Of a stretch of DNA of 64,000 nucleotides, positions 1-8,479 are shown piece by piece. Position 1 is the stretch's first letter; each line of letters starts with the position of its first letter. The position numbers and the translations under genes are program-made. Source of the stretch: Alphaproteobacteria bacterium (GTDB lineage: Bacteria > Pseudomonadota > Alphaproteobacteria > Rhizobiales > Xanthobacteraceae); NCBI GenBank assembly GCA_016869215.1, contig VGEP01000001.1, positions 124,001-188,000 of the forward strand. Direction: 5' to 3'. A model generated the notes under the pieces. That model saw only the letters and a list, made by a program, of their open reading frames with translations, ran no database searches and was not told the DNA's origin.

Positions 1-1042
1 CCGCGCGGCTCAGGTCGGCCAACTGCTGAGCGATCTGGTCGGGATCGCCGACCATCAACAGGCCGCCGAGGCCGTGCGCATAGTGGTGACGCTGACGCTG
101 GAACTCCTCATTGCCGACGGACGCAACCGTGATGCCCTTCTTGCCGAGAATGCCGTCGACGGCCGACCAGTCCGCCTTCTCGATGGTGGCGTAGTGGTAA
201 TAGTCTTCGGCCTCTTTCTGGGTCGGACGGCAGGTGATGACGCCGACGGCGTAGACGTCGAGTTCCTTGCCATGGGACTTGGCCTCGTCCTTGGCCGCCT
301 GAACGATCTTCGCAGTCTCCGCCATCGACGTGCGTGAGGCCTGCGTGAAAAAGGCGTCGCAGTTGCGGATTGCAAACGCCCGGCCGGTCGGCGATGCGCC
401 CGCGTTCATGATCAGCGGGCGCGTCCCGCCGAAGGGCTTCGGCTTGGCGCGCACCTTGGTGAGCTTGATGTAGCGGCCATCGAACGCGAGATCGTCGCCG
501 GGACCCCACGCTATTTTCACCGCGTCGATCCATTCCTGGGCGTATTCGTAGCGCTGCTCGTGCTCGCGCTGGCTGACGCCGAACATCTGGAACTCGTCCT
601 CGTTCCAGCCGACCACGATGTTAAGGCCGAAACGCCCGTGCCCGACCTGGTCGGCGGTGACGAACTGCTTGGCTGCGATAATCGGATGGAACAGCGGGGC
701 GTGGACGGTTCCGAACGCGATCAGGCGTTTGGTGTGCGCGAGCAGGCCGGTCGCCCAGGTGATCGTCTCCAGCGTCGTGCCCATGTAGTCGGTGTCGCCG
801 CCGTAGCCCTTCCAGCGCCCGACCGGCAGCATGAACTCGATGCCCGCCTCGTCGGCCAGGCGGGCGAGCGCGAGGCAATCGTCCCAGCTTCCGGTCCAGC
901 GCTCCGGCACCGTGGTCACGCAGCGGCCGGACGAGCAATTCGCGCCGAACAGGCCGATTTTCAGCGTGTTTTCCGTGTACATGGCCATGCGCTCACGCAT
1001 CGCCGGGCCGCTGTTCGCAACATTGACCGCCATGTCGTTCAT
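1..1042 (-). CDS. LLM-class flavin-dependent monooxygenase, C-terminus cut by window edge
   Basis: Luciferase-like FMN/FADH2-dependent monooxygenase of the SsuD/RutA type; such enzymes oxidise organic substrates with O2 and reduced flavin supplied by a separate reductase. About 347 residues are readable from the ATG at 1042; the last part lies left of the window. Seen: GRFGLNIVVGWN near residues 137-147 and the segment HAPLFHPIIAAKQ just before it, both typical of the family. It resembles the LLM gene at 43494-44627 but is not identical. No neighbour shares its direction closely, so substrate is unknown. It is divergent from the H-NS-like gene. Family call is firm, substrate is not. Confidence 0.9.
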   Translation of the reverse strand, partial: MNDMAVNVANSGPAMRERMAMYTENTLKIGLFGANCSSGRCVTTVPERWTGSWDDCLALARLADEAGIEFMLPVGRWKGYGGDTDYMGTTLETITWATGLLAHTKRLIAFGTVHAPLFHPIIAAKQFVTADQVGHGRFGLNIVVGWNEDEFQMFGVSQREHEQRYEYAQEWIDAVKIAWGPGDDLAFDGRYIKLTKVRAKPKPFGGTRPLIMNAGASPTGRAFAIRNCDAFFTQASRTSMAETAKIVQAAKDEAKSHGKELDVYAVGVITCRPTQKEAEDYYHYATIEKADWSAVDGILGKKGITVASVGNEEFQRQRHHYAHGLGGLLMVGDPDQIAQQLADLSRA

Positions 1043-1389
1043 GCGCACTCCCGAATTGCCGCCGCACTATAGTCCGAACCGGGAGAGCCTCGTAAGCGGG
1101 CGGGATCGCGCCTTGAGCTAGATCAAGATGAGCCCGCCATCGGCATTGCAGACGGCTCGCCGCGGCTTCGATCTACGGACAAAAAATGAGGAACATCCCA
1201 CCGGGTGAAATCGATATCCGTAATCGCAAGTTGTGTTTATGGACGTTTACTGGAGATTATCCACCTGAAACCGCTGCAAATCGCAATATTGACAAATTAT
1301 TATTCAACCAAAGGTGTTCTTGTGATTTTCAGGCAGGCGTGAATAGAGATAACCGCGATTGAAGTGAGTTTCCCAAACAGGAGAAAATT
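1043..1389. promoter_or_regulatory. AT-richer intergenic region upstream of the H-NS-like gene
   Basis: This 347-base gap separates two divergent genes. From about 1180 to 1389 it is clearly AT-richer than the surroundings, with A/T runs near 1290-1310. A TTGACA at 1289-1294 could be a -35 box, but no convincing -10 lies 16-18 bases downstream. AT-rich upstream DNA would suit autoregulation by an H-NS-like protein (inference). No ORF or RNA gene was recognised here. Confidence 0.4.
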
Positions 1390-1731
1390 GTGCGAGCGAT
1401 CAATCTCAAGAAATTTTCCGTGGACGATCTTTTGAATTTGCGCGACCGCGTCAACGCCGCGCTGGAGAATCTGGTCAAGCGCGAACGCAGCGAATTGGAA
1501 AACCGCCTGCGCCGGCTGCAGGGCTTCGGCGGCGATGCGCCGCGGCGCGGCCGCCCGCCGGGCTCCAAGAACAAGGGCGCGCGCAAGTCGCTGCGCGGCC
1601 GCAAGGTGGCGCCGAAGTACCGCAATCCTGCCAACCGCAGCGAAACCTGGGCGGGCCGCGGCCTGCAGCCGAAGTGGCTGAAGGCAGCGCTGAAGTCCGG
1701 CAAGAAGCTCGACGATTTCAAGATCAAGTAA
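1390..1731 (+). CDS. H-NS family nucleoid-associated protein
   Basis: 113-residue DNA-binding protein of the H-NS/MvaT-like alphaproteobacterial family, expected to bind AT-rich DNA and silence genes. The N-terminal half (about residues 8-45) is a charged helical, probably coiled-coil oligomerisation segment. A basic GRPPGSKNK stretch near residue 55 resembles an AT-hook. The C-terminal domain carries the family signature around TWAGRGLQPKW (about residues 86-96). The start is GTG at 1390, chosen because an AGGAGA ribosome site lies six bases upstream. A hairpin terminator follows, so it is probably monocistronic. It sits at the edge of a surface-sugar locus, a class of genes often silenced by H-NS proteins (inference). 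Confidence 0.88.
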   Translation: MRAINLKKFSVDDLLNLRDRVNAALENLVKRERSELENRLRRLQGFGGDAPRRGRPPGSKNKGARKSLRGRKVAPKYRNPANRSETWAGRGLQPKWLKAALKSGKKLDDFKIK

Positions 1732-1756
1732 GCGCGGGACACGCTCGCGCCTTGCA

Positions 1757-1788
1757 TCGGCCGCCGGTCCCGACGGATCGGCGGCCGA
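1757..1788 (+). terminator. Hairpin terminator after the H-NS-like gene
   Basis: A perfect 10-base inverted repeat (1757-1766 with 1779-1788, GC-rich arms, 12-base loop) lies 25 bases after the stop codon and is followed by AAACTTTTCC. The T-run is short and displaced, so termination efficiency is uncertain. It also lies between convergent genes. Confidence 0.55.
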
Positions 1789-1807
1789 AAACTTTTCCAG
1801 CGCCGAA

Positions 1808-3076
1808 TTAAAGCGCCTTCGGCACCGGCAGCGGCGTCACCAGCATGCCGCGGTAGCCCTTCTGGCGCAGCTTGGGCGCAAGCTCGTCGGCGATGTGCCA
1901 GGAGAAGATGATCGCGCAGTCCGGCTGGTCGGAAAACATCCGGCTTTCCTCGACCACCGGGATCGCGGTGCCAGGCATGCACTTGCCGATTTTCAACGAG
2001 CCTTCGATCTCGCAGACGTAGTCGATAATCACCTCGTCGAGTCCGACGTAGTTGAACAGCGTCGAAGCGCGCGACGGCGCGCTGATGCCGACGATGCGTC
2101 CGCCCTTCTCCTTGATGTCGCGGATCAGCGCATGCAGGCGCAGCTTCGACAGCATCACCTCGTCTCGGAATTTCGCAAGACGCTGCATCATGGCCGCACC
2201 GCGCGGCTCGGCGTCGAGCATGGCCTTGACGCTCGCCTGCACCGGCCGCGCGCCCTTGCGCGCCGCATAGACGCGGATCGAGCCGCCGTGGGTCGGGATC
2301 GGCCGGGCGTGGAACACTTCGAGCCCGTGCATCTCCAGCAGATACTTCAGGCTGCCGACCGAGTAATAGCGCAGATGCTCGTGATAGATCGTGTCGTACT
2401 GAAGTTTGTCGAGCAGGCCGATGAGATAGTGCGACTCGGAAATGAAAACGCCGTCGGGCGCGAGGATTTCCAGAATGCCCTCGACGATGGCGTGCACGTC
2501 CTCGATATGGGCGAAGCAATTGGCCGCGGTGACGACCTTGGCCGCACCGTGCTGGGCCTTGACCTCGCGCGCGACGTCCTTGCCGAAATATCGCTGCAAG
2601 GTCGGGATGCCGCGCGAATTGGCGATCTTCGCCACATCGGTCGGCTCGATGCCGAGGATGCGGTGGCCGCCCTTCTGGAAATTCGAAATCAGCGTGCCGT
2701 CGTTGGAGCCGATGTCGACCGCGAGATCGTCCTTGGCCAGCCCAAGCAGTTTCGAGCTTTCGGCGTAAAGCTCGGCGAAGTTGTCGCGCAGGATGCGCGT
2801 CATGCCGCTGGTGTAGGGATATTCCGGCGGGAAGATGATGACCGGATCGACGGCCAGGCCAAGCTGCACCAGTTCGCAGCGCTCGCAATGCAGGAGATCG
2901 GTCGGAAACCACGGCTGCTGCCGCGGCACCTGGCCGATCGGGACCATCTGGTTCACCGGCGGCATGTAGCCGAGCGACAGCACGGTCTTGAGCGGCACGT
3001 GGCCACACACCTGGCAGCATTCGACGGGAACGCTGGCTCCGGTGCCGGCAGCGCGGGCAATTTTGGCGGGGAACAC
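1808..3076 (-). CDS. SAM-dependent C-methyltransferase-like protein (TylCIII/NovU family architecture)
   Basis: 422-residue cytosolic enzyme with the three-part layout of sugar C-methyltransferases: an N-terminal zinc-binding module with cysteine pairs at C21/C24 and C64/C67, a Rossmann SAM-binding domain with DIGSNDGTL at about 121-129, and a C-terminal domain of the same family. Family members methylate a carbon of NDP-activated ketosugars, making branched deoxysugars; others have unknown substrates. It lies near epimerase, aminotransferase and acyltransferase genes, consistent with a modified surface sugar, although the 3.2-4.7 kb pair separates them. Start ATG at 3076 precedes the first zinc cysteine by about 20 residues, which fits the family. 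Confidence 0.85.
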   Translation of the reverse strand: MFPAKIARAAGTGASVPVECCQVCGHVPLKTVLSLGYMPPVNQMVPIGQVPRQQPWFPTDLLHCERCELVQLGLAVDPVIIFPPEYPYTSGMTRILRDNFAELYAESSKLLGLAKDDLAVDIGSNDGTLISNFQKGGHRILGIEPTDVAKIANSRGIPTLQRYFGKDVAREVKAQHGAAKVVTAANCFAHIEDVHAIVEGILEILAPDGVFISESHYLIGLLDKLQYDTIYHEHLRYYSVGSLKYLLEMHGLEVFHARPIPTHGGSIRVYAARKGARPVQASVKAMLDAEPRGAAMMQRLAKFRDEVMLSKLRLHALIRDIKEKGGRIVGISAPSRASTLFNYVGLDEVIIDYVCEIEGSLKIGKCMPGTAIPVVEESRMFSDQPDCAIIFSWHIADELAPKLRQKGYRGMLVTPLPVPKAL

Positions 3077-3186
3077 TGAGAGCGGTTTCCTTCCGGCAGC
3101 GGACCTAGCGTCATGCGGTGGACCACCATTTGATGCTATGGATCGCCACTCTCAAGCAACGCCGAAGTAGCCTACTACTTCACCAG

Positions 3187-3215
3187 TTGTCCAAACTATT
3201 AATTCACTCTATAGT
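3187..3215 (+). promoter_or_regulatory. Sigma70-like promoter candidate for the HExxH protein gene
   Basis: TTGTCC at 3187-3192 and TATAGT at 3210-3215 are separated by 17 bases, close to the sigma70 consensus, in a locally AT-rich stretch. The downstream ATG with a GGGAGG ribosome site begins at 3266. Found by eye only. Confidence 0.45.
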
Positions 3216-3265
3216 TGCGGCTATTGCAGAATTTTAAGTGTTGCTATTTCGAGGGAGGATTGAGC

Positions 3266-3748
3266 ATGAGATTCTATGCCATCGTTGCCACATTCATATC
3301 GCTTTTGCTGACCGGTACACTTGTAAACGCCCAGCACATGGTCGGCGGCATGCCGGTCTACTGCAACGACTTCCGCGGAATCCCGGTCGTCCTCGTTCCT
3401 AACGCGGGTCTGAACGACGTGGGCATGGCGACCCTCGGCCCGGGGGGCCAGCCGGTCATGATCCTCAATCCAATGGTCATGAACTCGTTGCCACCAGTCA
3501 TGCAATTGTTCTGGTACGGTCACGAGTGCGCGCATCACGTACTCGGACATATCGCACGGCGAAGCCCAACCAACGAAGCAGAAGCGGATTGCTGGTCTGT
3601 GAGGACCGGGCGCCAGCAGGGCTGGTTCCCGCCACAGGCGTTCCAGCTGTTGATCACTACTCTCGGCAACAGCCCCGGCTCGCCGTGGGGTCACCTGCCA
3701 GGCCCAGCGCGCATCCGCAACATGATGAATTGTTACCAAATGCCGTAG
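3266..3748 (+). CDS. Small secreted HExxH metallopeptidase-like protein
   Basis: 160-residue protein with an N-terminal signal peptide (hydrophobic core about residues 4-20, cleavage probably near residue 23). HECAH at 86-90 matches the zinc-peptidase HExxH motif, continuing as HVLGH, and an EAEAD segment at 104-108 could supply the third zinc ligand, as in gluzincin M48-like peptidases. At 160 residues it is much shorter than M48 enzymes and may be a minimal domain or an inactive relative. A longer reading frame begins at 3215, but ATG 3266 has a GAGGGAGGATTGAGC ribosome site and yields a proper signal peptide. Codon usage is less GC-biased than in neighbours, hinting at transfer. Confidence 0.75.
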   Translation: MRFYAIVATFISLLLTGTLVNAQHMVGGMPVYCNDFRGIPVVLVPNAGLNDVGMATLGPGGQPVMILNPMVMNSLPPVMQLFWYGHECAHHVLGHIARRSPTNEAEADCWSVRTGRQQGWFPPQAFQLLITTLGNSPGSPWGHLPGPARIRNMMNCYQMP

Positions 3749-3897
3749 GTGCGCTCGCGTGCCATTTGGCAATGCACCCGCGCGCCTCTGTGCAAATCGG
3801 GCTGAACCAATTGATGCCACACAGCACGGCAAGTGCAGTGTCATACCGGCCGCGGTGAACGACAGCTCAAACCCTGTTTTTTTGCAGGAGCATCGCA

Positions 3898-4725
3898 ATG
3901 CCCAATTCAGCCGACGAGTCCGCAATTTCGACGGAACTTGCCGTCCTTCGTCAGCGCATTGACGATATCGTCGCCGGACAGCAGAGGTCGACGGCATGGT
4001 ATCGCAATCCGAGCTTCATCACATCGTGCGCGGCAATCTTCATTTCGGTGACGACTACAGTCGTATCTTGGTACCGGACGTACCAGCAGGAGATTGCAAG
4101 TTTGCGCGGGCAGCTGGCGTCGACATTGCATCAGACTGCAGGCATTCACTTGCAGAACGTTGAGCTGATGGCGAAATATAGGAACGACCAGCCCAGCATG
4201 TTGCGACTATCGACGACCCTCAATGCGCAGAATCTCCTGTTGGCGAAGCAGGCCTATTCCCTCGCCCGCGAGCTTGGCAGCGCAGCGTCGGCGGCCAGCC
4301 TGACCACGGTCGCCAACTCTCTCATGCAATCCAATGAAGTTACGCTCGCTGAGGATCTGCTGCAGAAGGCTATCGCACGGGCGGAAAACTCGGTGGAGTA
4401 TATCGCTGCCTTGCGCGTTCTTGGCGCGCTCCAGTACTACAATGGAAATCTCAAGGTCGCTGCAGACACATTCGACAAGGCCGTAAAGGCCTTCACCACC
4501 TATCCCAACGAAGCAAAGAGCGCAGACTACGTCAATTTCACTCACGCATTTACGTACATGCATTGGACTCAGTCGGCCCGACAGTCCGACTGCCCGACTG
4601 CCAAAGCGAAAATTGAATTGGCAGAGCAACACTGGCAAAAGCTTACCGAGCCTGCAAAGACACAGATGGCACCGATGGGCGCTGAGCTGTTCCAGATGAA
4701 GGAATTTCTGAAAGGCTGCAGTTAG
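3898..4725 (+). CDS. Membrane-anchored helical-repeat (TPR-like) protein of unknown function
   Basis: 275 residues. A short soluble N-terminus is followed by one transmembrane helix (about 38-58), a coiled-coil-prone stretch (60-100) and an alpha-helical repeat region (about 110-260) with TPR-like alternation, for example LAEDLLQKAIARAE and LKVAADTFDKAVKAF. TPR arrays usually scaffold protein contacts. A GCAGGAG ribosome site lies just upstream of ATG 3898. It follows the HExxH gene after 149 bases in the same direction and shares its lower GC content, so the two may have arrived together. No specific family was recognised. Confidence 0.7.
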   Translation: MPNSADESAISTELAVLRQRIDDIVAGQQRSTAWYRNPSFITSCAAIFISVTTTVVSWYRTYQQEIASLRGQLASTLHQTAGIHLQNVELMAKYRNDQPSMLRLSTTLNAQNLLLAKQAYSLARELGSAASAASLTTVANSLMQSNEVTLAEDLLQKAIARAENSVEYIAALRVLGALQYYNGNLKVAADTFDKAVKAFTTYPNEAKSADYVNFTHAFTYMHWTQSARQSDCPTAKAKIELAEQHWQKLTEPAKTQMAPMGAELFQMKEFLKGCS

Positions 4726-5693
4726 TTCTGAAGCGCCTCGTTGGCCCAATACCACTCCACAGTCGGGCGCAGACCCGCGTCGAGCGGCACCTGCGGCGCA
4801 TAGCCGAGTGCGGCGAGCCTGGAAATGTCGGGACATCGCCGCGCCGTGCCGCCCGCGGGCGCAGGGCTCGGCACAAGCTCGATCTCACGGTCCGCAGCCG
4901 CAGCCACGCGCCGGGCCAGGCCGGCGATGGTCACCTCTTCCAGGGTGCCGACGTGATAGATGCCGAGGTGCTCGCCCTTCTCGCGCATGACCAGGACGCC
5001 GCGCACCAGATCGTCGACATGGCAGAAGCTGCGCGTCTGGCTGCCGTCGCCCTGAATATCGAACGGCACCGGGCCGCTGCCGTGCTTCGCTGCGGCGCGC
5101 TTCATGCGCAGCGCGAACTGCGGAATCACGTGCTCCCATCCCATGTCCGGGCCGTAGACGTTGTGCGGGCGGAAGATCAGCACGCTGTCGAAGTGCTTGC
5201 GGCCGTAGTTGATGGCCATCAACTCGCTGATGATCTTGCCTCCGCCGTAGGAATAGCGCGGGTTCGTCGGATCGGGCACCACCAGCGGCGCGTCCTCGGC
5301 GGTCGGCACGTGCGGCGGCGTCTGATAGACCTCCGACGACGACGCCAGGATCAGCCGGCCGACATTCGCCGCGCGGCAGGCATCGATCACGTTGACCATG
5401 CCCTTGACGCCGACGTCGAGCACCAGATCGGGCGCTCTGTAGAAGAACTCGGTGCCGTTGACGTAAGCGAGATGATGGACCTCATCCATGCCCTGCACCG
5501 CGCCGCGCACCAGTGCGGAATCGCGGATGTCGCCCGCGATGAATTCGATGTCCTTCGCCACGTCCGCGAGCCGTCGTGGCGCGCCGCGCGAATTGTCGTC
5601 GAGCACGCGTACGGCATGCCCGGCCCGCACCAGCGCCTTGACCAACGCCGCGCCGATGAAGCCCGAACCGCCGGTGACCAGGATGCGGGCCAT
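4722..5693 (-). CDS. NAD-dependent epimerase/dehydratase (extended SDR)
   Basis: 323-residue extended short-chain dehydrogenase of the nucleotide-sugar epimerase/dehydratase group. Seen: GGSGFIG nucleotide-binding motif at 8-14, SSSEVY at 118-123 and the catalytic YxxxK at Y149/K153. Such enzymes convert NDP-sugars through 4-keto intermediates. The start chosen is ATG 5693, immediately before MARILVTGG; the upstream extension to 5822 lacks family features and would overlap the divergent gene. It diverges from a DegT aminotransferase gene 134 bases away, a common pairing in amino-sugar synthesis. Exact substrate unknown. Confidence 0.9.
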   Translation of the reverse strand: MARILVTGGSGFIGAALVKALVRAGHAVRVLDDNSRGAPRRLADVAKDIEFIAGDIRDSALVRGAVQGMDEVHHLAYVNGTEFFYRAPDLVLDVGVKGMVNVIDACRAANVGRLILASSSEVYQTPPHVPTAEDAPLVVPDPTNPRYSYGGGKIISELMAINYGRKHFDSVLIFRPHNVYGPDMGWEHVIPQFALRMKRAAAKHGSGPVPFDIQGDGSQTRSFCHVDDLVRGVLVMREKGEHLGIYHVGTLEEVTIAGLARRVAAAADREIELVPSPAPAGGTARRCPDISRLAALGYAPQVPLDAGLRPTVEWYWANEALQN

Positions 5694-5827
5694 CAGGCGC
5701 GCTCCTGCCGCGATTGCGACTTGTTGCGAAGGTGCAGGCCCATGGCGGGATCGGCGTTTGGCCAGTATAAGTGCGTCCGGCCGGCACAAGCCGGCCGCGC
5801 CCAAGCCATAGCCTCTCGCCAAGCACC

Positions 5828-6937
5828 ATGTCCAATCCCGATCAATCGCGGCCGATCGCCTGGTTCGGACCGCATTTGACCGGCCGGGAGCTGGAGCACC
5901 TGCGCGGCGTGCTGGAGCGGGACTATGTCAACGACGGCCCGCTGGCGCGCGAATTCGAGCGCCGGATCGCGGCGCTGGTCGGCACCCGCCACGCAGTCGC
6001 GGTGACCAGCGGCACGGCGGCCATTTCGCTGGCGCTGATGGCCGCCGGCATCGGGCCCGGCGACGAGGTGCTGGTCCCGGATCTGACCTTCGCCGCCACC
6101 GCCAACGCCGTCCGGCTGGCGGGCGCGGACGTGAGGCTCGTGGACGTGGAGCCGGTGCGCTTCGGCATCGATCCGGACGCGGCGGCGGCGGCCATCGGCC
6201 CGCGCACGCGGGCGATGGTCACGGTCGACGTCAACGGCCGCGGTGCGGACTATGGACGCCTCGAACCGCTGTGCCGCGAGCGCAGCCTTGTGCTGGTCTG
6301 CGACGCCGCCGAGGGTCTCGGCTCGCGCCACGGCGGGCGGATGCTCGGCTCGTTCGGCGCGGCCGGATGCTTCTCGTTTTCGGCGAACAAGACCATCACC
6401 GCGGGCCAGGGCGGCATCGTCACCACCAACGACGACGCGATTCACGACCGGCTGCGCGAATTGAAGGACCAGGGCCGCCGCCACGGCGGCACCGGCGGCG
6501 ACGATCAGCACCCTGTCATGGGCTTCAACTTCAAGTTCACCGACCTGCAGGCCGCGGTCGCCCTGCCCCAACTCGACGAGATCGAGCGCAGGCTCGACGC
6601 CGCGCGAAAGCGCGACGCCTACTATTGCGAACGGCTCGCCAACCAGCCGGGCCTGAGGCTGCCGCCGTTCGACGAGCCCGGCGAAGTGCGGCAATGGACC
6701 GATGTGCTGATCGAGGACCGCGCGAAGGTCGGCGCCGCGCTCGATGCGGCCAAGATCGGACATCGCGCGTTCTGGCTGCCGGTGCACCGTCAGGCGCCTT
6801 ATGCCGCGCCGGACGCGCAATTTTCCAACAGCATCGACATCTCCCGGCGCGGGATGTGGCTCGCCTCCCGTCTCGACATGACCGAGGCCGAGATGGAGCG
6901 GGTCTGCGAGACGGTGATTGCGGCACTGCGGCGGTAG
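5828..6937 (+). CDS. DegT/DnrJ/EryC1/StrS sugar aminotransferase
   Basis: 369-residue PLP enzyme expected to transfer an amino group onto a keto-sugar nucleotide. The PLP lysine is K188 in SFSANKTITAGQGG; TSGTAA at about 60-65 is the cofactor phosphate-binding turn, and D159 in VLVCDAAEG is the expected PLP-ring aspartate. Length and motif order fit the family. Start ATG 5828 is preferred over an in-frame site at 5771 because homology begins just after it. Its product would be a plausible substrate for the acyltransferase encoded convergently six bases beyond its stop. Function class firm, sugar unknown. Confidence 0.93.
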   Translation: MSNPDQSRPIAWFGPHLTGRELEHLRGVLERDYVNDGPLAREFERRIAALVGTRHAVAVTSGTAAISLALMAAGIGPGDEVLVPDLTFAATANAVRLAGADVRLVDVEPVRFGIDPDAAAAAIGPRTRAMVTVDVNGRGADYGRLEPLCRERSLVLVCDAAEGLGSRHGGRMLGSFGAAGCFSFSANKTITAGQGGIVTTNDDAIHDRLRELKDQGRRHGGTGGDDQHPVMGFNFKFTDLQAAVALPQLDEIERRLDAARKRDAYYCERLANQPGLRLPPFDEPGEVRQWTDVLIEDRAKVGAALDAAKIGHRAFWLPVHRQAPYAAPDAQFSNSIDISRRGMWLASRLDMTEAEMERVCETVIAALRR

Positions 6938-6943
6938 CCCAGA

Positions 6944-7543
6944 TCAAATGCGCCTGACGCTCGCCAGAAACCGCCGCGCCATGTCCATGATCTTGCCGAC
7001 GTCGCGGCGGCGGCTACCGAGGGTCGCCACCGCGCCCGGCGCACGCGCCATGCCGCCGGGCGGCACCGAGTCCACGACCACCGCCATGGCGCCGACGCTG
7101 CCGCCGTCGCCGATCGTCACCCCCGGCAGGATCACCGAATGCGCGCCGACCAACACCGCCTGTCCGATTGTGACCGGCCCCTTGCGGACCGTGGTGTATT
7201 CCTCCGGCACCTGCGAATTGTTCAGCGTGTCGGCCGCGTAATCGTCGGAGCCGGAGAAAATGCTGACGCGGTTGGACAGCGTGCAGAAGTCCTTCAGCTC
7301 CACCTTGGCGAAAGCGCCGCTCACCGAGCAAAACGCCGCCACGTGCACGTAGGAGCCGATCTCGACGTGCCCCTTGAGGATGCAGAAATCGTCAATCCGC
7401 ACCTGCGAGCCGATACTGCCGGAGATGGCATAGAACGAGCATTTGCGGCTGATGCGACAGTCGTCCCCAACCGAGGCGAAACCGAAGGCCCGCAATTCGT
7501 CCGCGCTGAAATAGGGAGACTCGGACAAGCTCGCATCCCGCAT
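6944..7543 (-). CDS. Left-handed beta-helix (hexapeptide repeat) acyltransferase
   Basis: 199-residue protein with imperfect hexapeptide repeats across about residues 25-165, including IGSQVRIDDFCILKG and VLVGAHSVILPGVTIGDGG, typical of trimeric acyltransferases; H in GAHSVILPG is the likely catalytic or acceptor-site histidine. Members acetylate, formylate or otherwise acylate amino sugars. The chosen start is ATG 7543; a much longer frame through 8881 is a read-through antisense to the GT2 gene. Convergent with the aminotransferase gene, so probably part of the same sugar-modification pathway (inference). Confidence 0.85.
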   Translation of the reverse strand: MRDASLSESPYFSADELRAFGFASVGDDCRISRKCSFYAISGSIGSQVRIDDFCILKGHVEIGSYVHVAAFCSVSGAFAKVELKDFCTLSNRVSIFSGSDDYAADTLNNSQVPEEYTTVRKGPVTIGQAVLVGAHSVILPGVTIGDGGSVGAMAVVVDSVPPGGMARAPGAVATLGSRRRDVGKIMDMARRFLASVRRI

Positions 7544-7681
7544 CCGCCGCCCGCGCGGCCGTCGCGTCCTTATAGCGGAAGGTTCCAGGAATGTCGCTTG
7601 AAGGCGGCCGGACTCGCGCTTACTGAATAGCCCCCAGCGTCCCTCCGCCCTGCCACCGACCGACTTCGGCACGAACCCCGC

Positions 7682-8440
7682 ATGAACGACCGCATAATTC
7701 TGACCGTCCTGCTGCCGGTGCGCAACGAGACTATGAATTTGCGCATCATGCTGCGCATCCTGCGTGCCGTGCTCACCATGCCGCACGAGATCATCGTCGT
7801 GTTCGACTCGGCAAGCGACACCAGCATTCCGGTCGTCGAGGAGGCGCGCACGGACTATCCGCAGGTGCGGCCGCTGCTCAACACGCTCGGCCGGGGGGTC
7901 GCGGGCGCGATCACCGCCGGCGTCGAGGCGGCGCGCGGCGAGCGCATCCTGATCTTCGCTGCCGACGAGGTGGGCCCGGTGCTCGCCATCGAGGACATGA
8001 TGGCGCTGATGGATGCGGGCGTGGAGTTCGTCAGCGTCACGCGCTACGCCCACGGCGGCCGCCGCCTCGGCGGCTCGACCATCGGCCGCATCCTGTCGCA
8101 GACCGCCAACGGCATCCTCGGCATCGTGTCGGGCATGGGCCTGTCCGACGCCACGACCGGTATCAAGATGTTCCGGCGCGGCGATTTTCCCCGCCTCACC
8201 CAAGGCACCAGCACGATCGGCTGGTCGATCGCGTTCGAAATGGCGATCAATGCCCAACTGCTCGGGCTGAAACTCGGCGAGGTGCCGACCATTTCGATCG
8301 ACCGGCTGTTCGGCGGCAAGTCGTCGTTCCAACTGGTCCCATGGGTCATCGGCTATCTTGGCCATTTCACGCTTGCGCTGCGCAGGCTCAAGCGTTCCGG
8401 AAGGCCGCAGGTCAGCGTGCGGATACCGCCGGGGATGTGA
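7682..8440 (+). CDS. Family 2 glycosyltransferase
   Basis: 252-residue GT-A fold glycosyltransferase related to dolichol-phosphate mannosyltransferase-like enzymes. Seen: start strand TVLLPVRNE at 8-16, nucleotide-binding region VVFDSASDTS near 39-48, FAADEVGP near 97-104 as the probable metal-binding acidic site, and the ATTGIKMFRR segment near 158-167. The C-terminal hydrophobic stretch may contact the membrane. It would transfer a sugar from an NDP or lipid donor during surface-glycan assembly. Divergent from the acyltransferase, and followed after 39 bases by a large membrane protein in the same direction, so the two are probably co-transcribed. Confidence 0.88.
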   Translation: MNDRIILTVLLPVRNETMNLRIMLRILRAVLTMPHEIIVVFDSASDTSIPVVEEARTDYPQVRPLLNTLGRGVAGAITAGVEAARGERILIFAADEVGPVLAIEDMMALMDAGVEFVSVTRYAHGGRRLGGSTIGRILSQTANGILGIVSGMGLSDATTGIKMFRRGDFPRLTQGTSTIGWSIAFEMAINAQLLGLKLGEVPTISIDRLFGGKSSFQLVPWVIGYLGHFTLALRRLKRSGRPQVSVRIPPGM

Positions 8441-8479
8441 TCGTTGCTGGCGGGCGCCCGCCGGTGCTAAGAGCCGCCG

